Source of the DNA: Cyclobacteriaceae bacterium
GTDB taxonomy: Bacteria > Bacteroidota > Bacteroidia > Cytophagales > Cyclobacteriaceae
Assembly (NCBI GenBank): GCA_025455015.1
Contig: JALONI010000006.1
Span: forward strand, 1 to 60,751
Reading direction: 5' to 3'
DNA: 60,751 bases
Numbering within the stretch: the stretch's first letter is position 1; every line of letters begins with the position of its first letter. Of the stretch, positions 52,398 through 60,658 are shown piece after piece. The translations under genes were made by a program, and so were the position numbers. The notes beneath the pieces are model-generated. The model saw nothing but the letters and a program-made list of their open reading frames with translations. It had not been told where the DNA came from and did not search any database.

Positions 52398-53050
52398 GCC
52401 ATCCCATCGATCAGTTCTTTAAGGAAAAGCTGGCCGAGCATTCGGTGCCGCCCCCAACAAACGCGTGGGCAGCAGTGGAAAGCCGCGTGGCCAAAAAAAG
52501 GGATAGCCTTGGGTGGGCCTGGCGGATAGCGGCTGCGCTGCTGCTCTTCGCGTTGCCCGTGGGCGTGTGGGTGTCTTCGCGCGTAGACCCGCAGTTGCCC
52601 CCGGCTACGGGGCAAAACCAAGTGGAACTTTCGCAGCCGGCAGCCGACACGGTGGCCCCCCCCGAGCGCAGCCCCGCGCCCAGGGCGCAGCCATCCCAAA
52701 CAACAAGCACCCAACCCCGAGGCGTGCCAAAAACACGCTCGACAGAGATGGCATCCGCGGCTCACGCCATAGCCGAGGCTGACACCGCATCCAAAACTAC
52801 CGTGGCCGCCAAGGCCCCTCCCCCGGAAACCGCGGCTACGGTGGCTGCGGCACCCGCCAAGCCGATTGTCATTGAGTTCACGCTGGAGCCCGTGGCCGCT
52901 CCGGTGGTCATCGCGGACAAAAACGGATGGCAACGATTTTTGGAAAAGGCGCGGGACGTGAAAAATGGCGAAGGCGACCTGGGCTTGCGCGAAGCGGCTG
53001 ATGACTTACTGGCGCGCGGATTCAGAAAAGATAAAACCAAACAAAATTAA
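52394..53050 (+). CDS. Probable single-pass anti-sigma factor
   Basis: A 218-residue protein. The cytosolic N-terminus (about 40 residues, MSHPIDQFFKEKLAEHSVPP) is followed by one membrane helix (residues 43-60, WRIAAALLLFALPVGVWV), a Pro/Ala/Thr-rich extracytoplasmic linker (residues 65-160) and a small C-terminal domain (KPIVIEFTLEPVAAPVVI, RFLEKARDVKNGEGDLGLRE). Position and topology indicate an anti-sigma protein, although the zinc-type HxxxCxxC motif is absent, so the assignment rests mainly on context. The barrel gene begins 11 bp downstream. Confidence 0.65.
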   Translation: MSHPIDQFFKEKLAEHSVPPPTNAWAAVESRVAKKRDSLGWAWRIAAALLLFALPVGVWVSSRVDPQLPPATGQNQVELSQPAADTVAPPERSPAPRAQPSQTTSTQPRGVPKTRSTEMASAAHAIAEADTASKTTVAAKAPPPETAATVAAAPAKPIVIEFTLEPVAAPVVIADKNGWQRFLEKARDVKNGEGDLGLREAADDLLARGFRKDKTKQN

Positions 53051-53061
53051 CCAACAACTTT

Positions 53062-54057
53062 ATGAACGCACGATGGATAGCCACCCTGTGGGTGGGCCTG
53101 AGTACAATTGGCTTGGCACAAACCAAACCGGCTGATACCGTAGTGGTGCGCGTGGGCGAGGGAAGCAAAATCGTGGTAACGGTGCGCGACAAAAAAGACC
53201 TGTACACGATGAAGCAGTATGACTTTCAGAAACTGATGAGTGACTTATTGGCCAGATTGGAGGCCCAGGACACCACGCCCAGTCAAACCCCGGCCGCAGC
53301 GTACCGGAAACAAGAGGAAACTACGGAATGGATTGTGCAACGGCAAGACAAATGGACGGAACGACACACCGGCAGCGGAGAAGAGGCACAGACACATTCG
53401 CACTGGAAAAGACGCAGAACGTACCACTCGTTGAACGTGGACATTGGGACAAACAATTATTTGGAGAACGGCCGTTTTCCCAACCGGGACAACCGCCAGT
53501 ACACGGTGCGGCCGTGGGGCTCTTGGTATGTGGGCATCAATTCCATCCAGCGCACGCGCCTCGCCAACCGGTTCTTTCTGGAGTGGGGCGCGGGGGTAAG
53601 CTGGTACAACTTCAAGTTTCAGGATGCCTCCACCGTGATGTCTAAAGACAACAACACCGTACTTTTTGGCAGCGACCCGCGCGATATCTACTTTGAAAAG
53701 AGCAAGCTCACCGCAGCCTATGTCAACGCCTCGCTGGTGCCCGTGCTGGATTTTGGCAGCAACCGCAGAAAGCCCAGCCTGTTGGATGGTTCTGAGGCGC
53801 GGTCGTTTCGGATCGGGCTGGGCCCCTATGTGGGCTACCGCATCGGCAGCTACACGAAAAACGTATTTGAAGAAAATGGCGATGAGCGCAAACCGCGCAA
53901 CCACGACCACTTTTACCTCAACAACCTGCGCTACGGCATGCGCTTGCAGGTTGGCTATGACGATGTGGACTTCTTTGTCAACTATGATATGAATGAACTG
54001 TTTATTGAAAACAGAGGACCGCGGTTGAATGCGTTCAGTTTTGGAATTACCTTCTGA
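53062..54057 (+). CDS. Predicted outer membrane beta-barrel protein
   Basis: A 331-residue protein with a signal peptide (MNARWIATLWVGLSTIGLAQ). A charged periplasmic region (residues 35-125, including a DKWTERHTGSGEEAQTHSHW stretch) is followed by alternating amphipathic strands such as SWYVGINSIQRTRLANRFFL, GLGPYVGYRIGSYTKNVF and FSFGITF at the end. This fits a small porin-like barrel ending in Phe. It lies in the sigma/anti-sigma operon, so its expression is probably sigma-dependent. It could sense or affect envelope state, by inference. Confidence 0.75.
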   Translation: MNARWIATLWVGLSTIGLAQTKPADTVVVRVGEGSKIVVTVRDKKDLYTMKQYDFQKLMSDLLARLEAQDTTPSQTPAAAYRKQEETTEWIVQRQDKWTERHTGSGEEAQTHSHWKRRRTYHSLNVDIGTNNYLENGRFPNRDNRQYTVRPWGSWYVGINSIQRTRLANRFFLEWGAGVSWYNFKFQDASTVMSKDNNTVLFGSDPRDIYFEKSKLTAAYVNASLVPVLDFGSNRRKPSLLDGSEARSFRIGLGPYVGYRIGSYTKNVFEENGDERKPRNHDHFYLNNLRYGMRLQVGYDDVDFFVNYDMNELFIENRGPRLNAFSFGITF

Positions 54058-54077
54058 ACCAGCTTCCACCACTGCGT

Positions 54078-54530
54078 ATGAATACGAACACCAAATCGGA
54101 TCACATGGAAACAAAGACAGCCTGGAGAACACCCCTGTTCTCGTTATGGGTGGTGATATTTCTGTCGGTGTCAGGCTCGCAAACGCGCGCACAGCAGCCG
54201 GCATCACACCGGAAGGACTTCAACATCACCATCGAAGAAACGGAAACCGGATTTAAGATGCACAGCGTGAAGGGCAGTGCGTGGATCAATTTGAGTTTCA
54301 GACTTTCGGACGACAAACCACAGGGTATTGACGAATACGGGATGACAACCCGGGGACAGGCAACCGCCCACACAGACCCCCAACTCGCAGATTATTTATT
54401 CCTCATCAAAAAAACAGAAGAGGGAATAGAGTTAACGGGTATTGAGGGAACCGCCTGGAAACAATTGAAGTTCACGCTGCCCGAAAAGGGCAAACGGACC
54501 ATCAACGCGTGGGGAATAGTGGATCAGTAA
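54078..54530 (+). CDS. Secreted protein with an internal duplicated domain
   Basis: A 150-residue protein with a signal peptide (FSLWVVIFLSVSG). The mature part holds two related units: GFKMHSVKGSAWINLSFRLS ... IDEYGMT and GIELTGIEGTAWKQLKFTLP ... INAWGIV. Each has a GSAW or GTAW core, a Lx-F strand and a closing DxxGM or NxxGI. Similar repeated domains occur in short Bacteroidota exported proteins of unknown function. ATG 54078 is kept; ATG 54105 (METKTAW) is equally plausible. It follows the barrel gene by 20 bp. Confidence 0.65.
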   Translation: MNTNTKSDHMETKTAWRTPLFSLWVVIFLSVSGSQTRAQQPASHRKDFNITIEETETGFKMHSVKGSAWINLSFRLSDDKPQGIDEYGMTTRGQATAHTDPQLADYLFLIKKTEEGIELTGIEGTAWKQLKFTLPEKGKRTINAWGIVDQ

Positions 54531-54665
54531 AGAATGCCGAGGGGCCCGAAAGGTAGCGGGGCGTGAGTACACGGATTTACAAACAGCCATGACCACGTCT
54601 GGCGGTTGGCGTAACATTATGGAGCCATTTACGTCTTGGAGGAAACAGACTCTATCCCGAGCCCG

Positions 54666-55097
54666 ATGCCCCACCGTATGATTCACGAACTGACATTGAG
54701 CACCCGTGCCAAGTTGATTGCTTTGTGGGGTGCAGTAATGTTCTGCTACATTTATGGCGATTACTTCGCGCTGTACATTCCGCATGAGGCGGAGAAGCTC
54801 GTGCGTGGAGACACCCTGCTGAACAGCCCCGTCCGCGTGTTTGGCGCCTCAGTGCTGATGTGCCTGCCCTCGCTCGTCATTTTGACTACGGTGTTTGCGC
54901 GGGCCCCCATCGCCCGGTGGATGAACATCATCTTTGGGGTAGTCTTTACCGGTATTATGCTGCTTATTGCGGCAACGTCTTTTCCGGTTACCCCTGAGAT
55001 TGCCGCCTATTTCTTTTATGCATTGCTGGAAAGTGCCATAACAATTGCCATCATTTGGCAAGCGTGGAAGTGGCCCCACATCACAAACGCACCATGA
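54666..55097 (+). CDS. DUF6326-like small membrane protein
   Basis: A 143-residue protein with four membrane helices: about residues 20-36, 58-78, 86-105 and 112-132 (IALWGAVMFCYIYGDYFAL, VFGASVLMCLPSLVIL, IIFGVVFTGIMLLIAATSF, YFFYALLESAITIAIIW). It resembles the DUF6326 family, of unknown function. ATG 54666 (MPHRMIHEL) is preferred over TTG 54636. The stop overlaps the DUF4386 gene start (ATGA at 55094-55097). Confidence 0.7.
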   Translation: MPHRMIHELTLSTRAKLIALWGAVMFCYIYGDYFALYIPHEAEKLVRGDTLLNSPVRVFGASVLMCLPSLVILTTVFARAPIARWMNIIFGVVFTGIMLLIAATSFPVTPEIAAYFFYALLESAITIAIIWQAWKWPHITNAP

Positions 55098-55801
55098 CGC
55101 ACCACCGCCACACCATGGCCCGTCAGGCGGGGCTGCTTTACTTGGTGGTAGTAGCCACCGGTATTTTTAGTTTGCTCTATGTACCCTCGCAACTCCTGGA
55201 GTGGCGGGATGCCGCAGCTACGTTTTCGAATATTCGCGCATCTGAAACGCTTTTCCGATGGGGTATCGTGGCAGGCGTGATCTGTTACACCGCCTTTCTG
55301 TTGCTGCCACTGGCGCTGTACCGATTGCTGCATCCGGTACACAAACCGTTTGCTGTGGCAATGGTTGCGTTGGCTGTAGTCAGCGTTCCCTTTTCGCTGT
55401 TCAATCTCCTGTATAAGGTAAACGTGCTCACGCTGATCAGCGATGCCAGCAGCCCCGGCATGGACGCGGCTGCCCGGCAAGCCGCAGTGATGTTGCAGTT
55501 GCGCTACTACAACAACGGCATACAACTCATCTCCATTTTTTGGGGGCTATGGCTGTTCCCGTTTGGATACTTGGTTTTTGCATCCGGGTTCCTGCCGAAG
55601 ATCCTTGGTGCGATGCTCATGGTCGGTTGTGTCGGCTATCTGGTTAACACCGGGGGCGGCTTTCTGTACAGCGGCTATGCCGATTGGGGCATCGCGCGGT
55701 TTGTTTCACTGCCCGCGAGCCTGGGTGAAATAGGCATTTGCTTATGGCTTTTGGTGATGGGCGCCCGCAACGGGTTTGCTACGCGCACACCTCCGCGCTG
55801 A
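55094..55801 (+). CDS. DUF4386 domain membrane protein
   Basis: A 235-residue integral membrane protein with six helices, starting MTHHRHTMARQAGLLYLVVV. DUF4386 features include RQAGLLYLVVVATGIFSLLY, the central LYRLLHPVHKPFAVAMVALA and the FWGLWLFPFGYLVFASGFLP segment. Function is not established for the family. It overlaps the preceding gene by 4 bp, so the two form a pair. Confidence 0.82.
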   Translation: MTHHRHTMARQAGLLYLVVVATGIFSLLYVPSQLLEWRDAAATFSNIRASETLFRWGIVAGVICYTAFLLLPLALYRLLHPVHKPFAVAMVALAVVSVPFSLFNLLYKVNVLTLISDASSPGMDAAARQAAVMLQLRYYNNGIQLISIFWGLWLFPFGYLVFASGFLPKILGAMLMVGCVGYLVNTGGGFLYSGYADWGIARFVSLPASLGEIGICLWLLVMGARNGFATRTPPR

Positions 55802-55892
55802 CAAATCCGTGGGCAGAGCAAAAAAATAACGTTGCCCCCACATCTGATGGCGGCCAAACGCGCAGTTTTATTTTTCTTTGCTGCGCCTCGTC

Positions 55893-57374
55893 ATGATCAC
55901 CACTCTGCTTTCGCACGAATGGAAGCGCCTCGCGCGGTCGGCTTCCGCTGGTAAGGAACTGGCCACCACCGTTCTCTTGGGCCTCGTAGCCTTGATGATG
56001 CTCACCTACGCCCTGATGGTTGGGTTTTTTCTGGACACGCTCATCACCCAGGGCCTCGGCCAGCCCGATAGCTTTGCCTTCCTGAACCGCTTTCTCATCT
56101 ACTATTTCTTTTTTGAATTTGTGATGCGCTACTTCGTCCAAAGCGTGCCCGCGCTGGATGCGCAGCCATACTTGCACCTGCCCATCAGGCGCAGTACACT
56201 CATCCATTATTTGCTGGGCAAATCACTAGTGCACGTATTCAATGTGTTAGTCCTTTTGCTGTTTGGCCCGTTTGCGCTGACCACCGTTTGGAGCCGCTTT
56301 GGCGCAGGCGTGGCGCTGTCCTGGTTTGCGCTGCTGTGGGTGCTTAGCCTGGTGGTTCATTACAAGGTCATGCTGTTCAAAAAGCGGTTGGATGACACCG
56401 CTTGGGGGCTGTTGGCGCTGCTGGGATCCTTTGGCCTTCTGGGCGCGGCCGATTACTACGCATGGTTTCGCCTCACGGATGTATCGGCCTGGGTTTTTGG
56501 TGAAGTGGCACGCCTGCCCTGGGTATTGACGATTTCAGGGCTCGCAGGCGTGGCCGTTTATGGGGTGAACTACCGCGTTTTCCAGCGCGGCTTGTATGTT
56601 GACCAGTGGCAGGCCAACACGGCCTCCGGCAACCGATGGGGCCGGCAGGAGTTTGGCTTTTTGAAAGCCTTTGGCGCCATGGGCGATTGGATATCGCTGG
56701 AGCTGAAACTGATCCTCCGGCACAAGCGCACGCGCTCCATCCTTATCATGAGTGGCCTTTTCCTTTTTTATGGCCTCTTCTTCTACCGCCAGGAAGATGC
56801 TGCGAATCAGCCGGGGCTTATTCTGTTTGGGGGCATCCTCATCACGGGTATTTTCATGATGAACTACGGGCAGTTTTTATTCAGTTGGCAAGCCGGTCAT
56901 TTTGATTTCACGCTTACGCGCCCGTTGTCGCTCCGCCAGTATGTGGAGTCAAAATACTGGCTGTTGGGTACCGTTACCCTGGGCTGCTTTCTGCTTACAA
57001 TTCCCTATGTGTACTATGGGTGGGAAATCCTGGCCGTTCAAGTGGTCTCATTGTTGTTCAACCTGGGGGTGAATGTTTTTGTGATGATGAACATGGCCAT
57101 GTGGAGCCCCAAGCGCGTGAACCTGACCAAGGGGGGCACGCTCAACTACGAAGGCGTGGGGGCGGCACAATGGCTCATGGGCTTGCCCGTGCTGTTGGGG
57201 CCCTATGTGTTTTATCTTCCCTTCAGTCTGGCGGGGTATCCGTTTGCCGGGCTCTGGGCCGTGGGGGCCGTAGGTGTGTTGGGCATCGCCTTGCGCCCCT
57301 ACTTGTTAACCATGACGGCCCACCGGCTGGCAGCCCGTAAGTACTCCATGGCTGCCGGGTTTCGTCACGAATAA
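55893..57374 (+). CDS. DUF5687 family ABC exporter permease
   Basis: A 493-residue membrane protein of the DUF5687 family with about twelve helices. Marks are SHEWKRLARSASAGKELATT near the start, the substrate-path segment AQPYLHLPIRRSTLIHYLLG and the LELKLILRHKRTRSILIMSG loop. DUF5687 permeases pair with an adjacent ABC ATPase, here at 57389, in an unassigned exporter. The start is ATG 55893 (MITTLLSHEW). Confidence 0.82.
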   Translation: MITTLLSHEWKRLARSASAGKELATTVLLGLVALMMLTYALMVGFFLDTLITQGLGQPDSFAFLNRFLIYYFFFEFVMRYFVQSVPALDAQPYLHLPIRRSTLIHYLLGKSLVHVFNVLVLLLFGPFALTTVWSRFGAGVALSWFALLWVLSLVVHYKVMLFKKRLDDTAWGLLALLGSFGLLGAADYYAWFRLTDVSAWVFGEVARLPWVLTISGLAGVAVYGVNYRVFQRGLYVDQWQANTASGNRWGRQEFGFLKAFGAMGDWISLELKLILRHKRTRSILIMSGLFLFYGLFFYRQEDAANQPGLILFGGILITGIFMMNYGQFLFSWQAGHFDFTLTRPLSLRQYVESKYWLLGTVTLGCFLLTIPYVYYGWEILAVQVVSLLFNLGVNVFVMMNMAMWSPKRVNLTKGGTLNYEGVGAAQWLMGLPVLLGPYVFYLPFSLAGYPFAGLWAVGAVGVLGIALRPYLLTMTAHRLAARKYSMAAGFRHE

Positions 57375-57388
57375 GCCATTGACCATTT

Positions 57389-58084
57389 ATGATTGAAATA
57401 CGCGCGCTGCAAAAAAGTTATGGGCCCATCCCCGTGGTGGATATACCCGCGTTAGCCATTGGCAAAGGAGAGCGGTTTGGGCTGGTGGGCAACAACGGGG
57501 CGGGAAAAACCACCTTGTTCCGGATGATCCTGGATTTGATCAGGCCCACCGCGGGTGCCGTTTTGATAGACGGGCAAACCGTACAGGGCACCGATGGCTG
57601 GAAGCACTACGTGGGCTCCTTTTTGGATGAGGGATTTCTTATTTCCTACCTGACGCCCGATGAATACTTTCGGTTTGTGGGGAAGCTTCACGGATACTCC
57701 GATGCCGATCTCCAAACATTTTACGCGCGGTTTGAAGAGCTCTTCCATGGCGAGATCATGGGCCAAAAAAAGCACATTGGCGAGCTCTCGAAAGGAAACT
57801 TGAAAAAAGTAGGCATCGCGGCTGCGTTTATCGGCAACCCCTAGGTGGTTCTGTTGGACGAGCCCTTTGAAAACCTGGACCCCACCTCGCAGATCCGGCT
57901 GAAACAGTTGCTGATGGAGGAACAAAAAACACGCGCCCTCACCTACCTGATCTCCAGCCACGACCTGAACCACGTAACCGAAATTTGCAACCGCATTGTC
58001 ATTTTGGAAAAAGGAAAGCTGATCCGCGACCTGAAGGACAGCGCAAATGCCTTGGCGGAGTTGGAGGCGTATTTTAAGGCGTAG
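57389..58084 (+). pseudogene. ABC transporter ATPase interrupted by an in-frame TAG
   Basis: The reading frame runs from 57389 to 58084 and would give about 231 residues, with Walker A GNNGAGKTTLF, a signature-like LSKGNLKKV, Walker B VVLLDEPFENLDP and the H-loop ISSHDLNH. A TAG at 57842-57844 sits between FIGNP and VVLLDEP, in the same frame. In similar ATPases this position is often Gln (CAG), so a single C-to-T change is the likeliest cause. The two halves are otherwise intact. Either the gene is newly broken, the base is miscalled, or the stop is suppressed. Without Walker B the short product could not hydrolyse ATP. Its permease is intact. Confidence 0.85.
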
Positions 58085-58110
58085 CCTGTTGCTGTTTTCG
58101 GACGGGTTGC

Positions 58111-58440
58111 CTACAAGCCCACAAACAAACCCTCGTCACGCAGTTCGATAGGAAATGTCTCCAGATCGCGCGCGCGTTCCAGGCTTTCGCGGCCGGTGCG
58201 CAAATCAAAACAGTATCCGTGCCACGGGCAAAGGATTTCACTGCGGTAGTTGAGTTGGCCCCGGCTGAGCGACTCACCCCTGTGCGTGCAGCGGTCGGCC
58301 ACGGCAAACCACCGCTCGGCAGTGCGCACCAGGCAAATTCGTTTTCCATTGACCACCGCCAACGCTGGCTGGTTTACGGCCACCCGCGCTTCGGCTTCGG
58401 CAAGAGAGCCAAATAGTTGTATCCATTGCAGCGCCATCAT
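58111..58440 (-). CDS. Rieske-type [2Fe-2S] protein
   Basis: A 109-residue cytosolic electron-transfer protein. The Rieske cluster ligands are Cys and His in CTHRGESL and Cys and His in CPWHGYCFD. It resembles the small ferredoxin subunit of oxygenases or NirD-like proteins, but no partner gene is near. Two adjacent ATGs (58440 and 58437) are possible starts; a full -7 match ends 3 nt upstream. Confidence 0.88.
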   Translation of the reverse strand: MMALQWIQLFGSLAEAEARVAVNQPALAVVNGKRICLVRTAERWFAVADRCTHRGESLSRGQLNYRSEILCPWHGYCFDLRTGRESLERARDLETFPIELRDEGLFVGL

Positions 58441-58442
58441 CC

Positions 58443-58450
58443 CAAAGGTA
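58443..58450 (-). promoter_or_regulatory. Candidate -7 element for the Rieske gene
   Basis: The minus strand reads TACCTTTG, a full match, ending 2 nt before the ATG at 58440. Transcription would begin at or inside the start codon, suggesting a leaderless message using the second ATG. It lies back to back with the M20 peptidase promoter. Confidence 0.45.
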
Positions 58451-58455
58451 GGCGA

Positions 58456-58488
58456 TTGATCAAAAACGGAGGACGTTCACTACTTTTG
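58456..58488 (+). promoter_or_regulatory. Full-consensus promoter for the M20 peptidase gene
   Basis: TTG (58456-58458), 22 nt, then TACTTTTG (58481-58488): both elements match the Bacteroidota consensus. The ATG at 58520 is 31 nt downstream. Confidence 0.65.
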
Positions 58489-58519
58489 GAATTGACATCC
58501 CTTTCATGTCCTGTTTTGT

Positions 58520-59818
58520 ATGACCAAAACGCTTTTTCTTTTTTGCCTGATAGGCCCCCTGTTGGCACAGGCGCAAACACCCGTGGCACTCAAAACAGCG
58601 CTCGATGCCCAGGCCCACGCGCTCGAGCCACAGGTCATTGCCTGGCGAAGACATTTTCATCAATACCCCGAGCTTTCCAACCGCGAGTTCAAGACCAGCG
58701 CCTTCATTGTGGAGCATTTGAAGAAATGGGGGCTGGAGGTGCAATACCCCGTGGCCAAGACGGGGATCGTGGCGCTGCTGCGCGGGGGCAAGCCCGGCCC
58801 GGTGGTGGCCCTCCGTGCCGACATGGATGCGCTGCCGATCACCGAACGCAGTAGCCTGCCGTTTGCCTCCCAGGAAAAAGCTCTGTATGGCAACCAAGAA
58901 ACGGGCGTCATGCATGCCTGCGGCCACGATGGCCACATGGCGATACTGATGGCAGTGGCCGAGGTGCTGTCAAAAAACAAGAAAGACCTGAAGGGAACGG
59001 TTAAGTTTCTCTTTCAGCCAGCGGAAGAAGGGGCGCCCGATGGCGAAGAGGGGGGCGCTTACCTGATGATTAAAGAGGGCGCGCTGGAAAACCCCACGGT
59101 GGACGTAGTTTTTGGCCTACACATTCAATCGCTGCTGCCCTCCGGCACCCTGTGTTACCGCCCCGAAGGACTAATGGCCGCGGTAGATGGCGTGAATATC
59201 CGCATCATGGGCAAGGGTGCGCACGGTGCCACCCCGTGGGACAGCGTTGATCCCATTGTGGTGTCCAGCCAGGTGATACAAGGCTTGCAGACCATTGTGA
59301 GCCGGCAAACCGAATTGACCAAAAGCGCAGCCGTCATCACCATCGGCAGCCTGCATGCAGGCATCCGCAGAAACATCATTCCCGAAGAGGCCCGGCTGGA
59401 GGGCACCATCCGTACCTTTGATGAGGCCAGTCAGCAGCGCGTGCACGACAACATCAGGCGCACGGCCACCCGAATAGCCGAAAGCGCGGGGGCAAAAGCC
59501 GAGGTAGACATCTTGGTGATGTACCCCGTAACGTACAACGACCCTAAGCTGACAGAAGCCATGGCTCCCAGCCTGGTGCGGACGGTGGGCCCGGATGGCG
59601 TACAAGTCATATCACCGGTAACGATGGCCGAAGATTTTTCCTTCTTTCAAAAGAAAGTGCCGGGGTTCTTTTTCTTTTTGGGCGCTTATCCGGCCGACAG
59701 GCAGTTGGCGAAACAGCCCACCCACCATACCGCTGATTTTATGATTGACGAAAAGGCACTGGTGACGGGCGTGAAGGCATTGCTCACGCTGACTACGGAT
59801 TATATGTATCGAAAGTAA
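58520..59818 (+). CDS. Secreted M20 family amidohydrolase
   Basis: A 432-residue zinc or manganese hydrolase of the hippurate/IAA-amino acid hydrolase type, which removes N-acyl groups from amino acids. The signal peptide is MTKTLFLFCLIGPLLAQAQ. Metal ligands lie in HACGHDGHM (from His 132) and FQPAEEGAPDG, with further His in LHIQSLLPSG and the C-terminal THHTADFMID. A dimerisation domain sits between (GVNIRIMGKGAHGATPWDS). It acts outside the cytosol, by the signal. The substrate is not decided by sequence. Confidence 0.92.
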   Translation: MTKTLFLFCLIGPLLAQAQTPVALKTALDAQAHALEPQVIAWRRHFHQYPELSNREFKTSAFIVEHLKKWGLEVQYPVAKTGIVALLRGGKPGPVVALRADMDALPITERSSLPFASQEKALYGNQETGVMHACGHDGHMAILMAVAEVLSKNKKDLKGTVKFLFQPAEEGAPDGEEGGAYLMIKEGALENPTVDVVFGLHIQSLLPSGTLCYRPEGLMAAVDGVNIRIMGKGAHGATPWDSVDPIVVSSQVIQGLQTIVSRQTELTKSAAVITIGSLHAGIRRNIIPEEARLEGTIRTFDEASQQRVHDNIRRTATRIAESAGAKAEVDILVMYPVTYNDPKLTEAMAPSLVRTVGPDGVQVISPVTMAEDFSFFQKKVPGFFFFLGAYPADRQLAKQPTHHTADFMIDEKALVTGVKALLTLTTDYMYRK

Positions 59819-60046
59819 CAGCGTTGCACCTGACGCGCCTGGGACAAACATAAATTGCGAAACCCAATAGTTAATACAGTTGAGAACCCGGCCATAGCGC
59901 AAACCTGCTGTGCTTGTTGCACAACGATAAAAACAGAACATTTTTCATCCCACAACCCTTAAATTCATTGAAATTTTGCAGTTTAAATTTCAACAAAATG
60001 TCAAAATCCTAGTTGTGCAACAGCCACCACTGTTGGGCGCTGTGGC

Positions 60047-60349
60047 CTAAAGTCTTAATCTCTTTGGGTTTTGTCGCGGGTCAAAAAGTGTTACAATGGT
60101 AACAAAGTTGCTCTCAGTCTTGTAGTAGATTACTGTGTGTTTTGTCAGAACTGACTTTCTCAAGTTCTTCCGCTTGGTCGTCCGTGGAAAAAGATTTGGA
60201 TTAACAGAAATTAAGTCGAGTCGTTTATCAAGTCTGCGTGCAAAATTCTGGATTTCCCTTTGAGTCCAGTTCTCGGTTAAATAGTCAATAATGTTTTGTA
60301 GATCGGCTAAGGCCCTGTCGGACCACATCAATTTATAACCACTTCTCAT
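60047..60349 (-). CDS. RelE/ParE family toxin
   Basis: A 100-residue protein with the RelE/ParE fold: KLMWSDRALADLQNIIDYLT, then LISVNPNLFPRTTKRKNL and the strand KHTVIYYKTESNFVTIVTLF, ending DPRQNPKRL. ParE toxins poison gyrase and RelE toxins cut mRNA; sequence alone does not settle which. It overlaps the antitoxin gene by 17 bp. The region is AT-rich, unlike the rest of the window, which suggests transfer. Confidence 0.88.
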   Translation of the reverse strand: MRSGYKLMWSDRALADLQNIIDYLTENWTQREIQNFARRLDKRLDLISVNPNLFPRTTKRKNLRKSVLTKHTVIYYKTESNFVTIVTLFDPRQNPKRLRL

Positions 60350-60578
60350 AAAGCTTTTTAGCTTCTCTGTGTGGTTTTACTCGTCCAGCCTTAATGTCCT
60401 CTAGCCCCTTGTCGATTGCCGCCCTTTCCTCGTCTGTTATCTCGTCCCACCAGTCCGTCTTTTTCGGCTTTTCTCTCAACATTTTTAGTCTTTCGATAGC
60501 GGTATTGTCGTTGAGTCCAGTCACCCACTTAATAATCTCAAGTTTTTCCTTCTCCACATTTAAATCTTTTGTTCTCAT
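60333..60578 (-). CDS. Antitoxin of the ParE/RelE pair
   Basis: An 81-residue acidic protein. The N-terminal region (EKLEIIKWVTGLNDNTAIER) is likely DNA-binding. The C-terminal EERAAIDKGLEDIKAGRVK followed by HREAKKLYEKWL matches the tail of many Bacteroidota addiction-module antitoxins. It precedes the toxin and overlaps it, as usual for this class, and probably represses the operon. Confidence 0.85.
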   Translation of the reverse strand: MRTKDLNVEKEKLEIIKWVTGLNDNTAIERLKMLREKPKKTDWWDEITDEERAAIDKGLEDIKAGRVKPHREAKKLYEKWL

Positions 60579-60583
60579 GTCCC

Positions 60584-60611
60584 CGAATTTAAGAAATTTC
60601 TGTCAAATCAA
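60584..60611 (-). promoter_or_regulatory. Candidate promoter for the toxin-antitoxin operon
   Basis: The minus strand reads TTG (60609-60611), 17 nt, then TAAATTCG (60584-60591), seven of eight matches to TAnnTTTG. The -7 element ends 5 nt before the antitoxin ATG. Confidence 0.4.
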
Positions 60612-60658
60612 AGGCCATTCTGACTAACGTTTCACAAGTTGTTGATACTCAATTTGTA

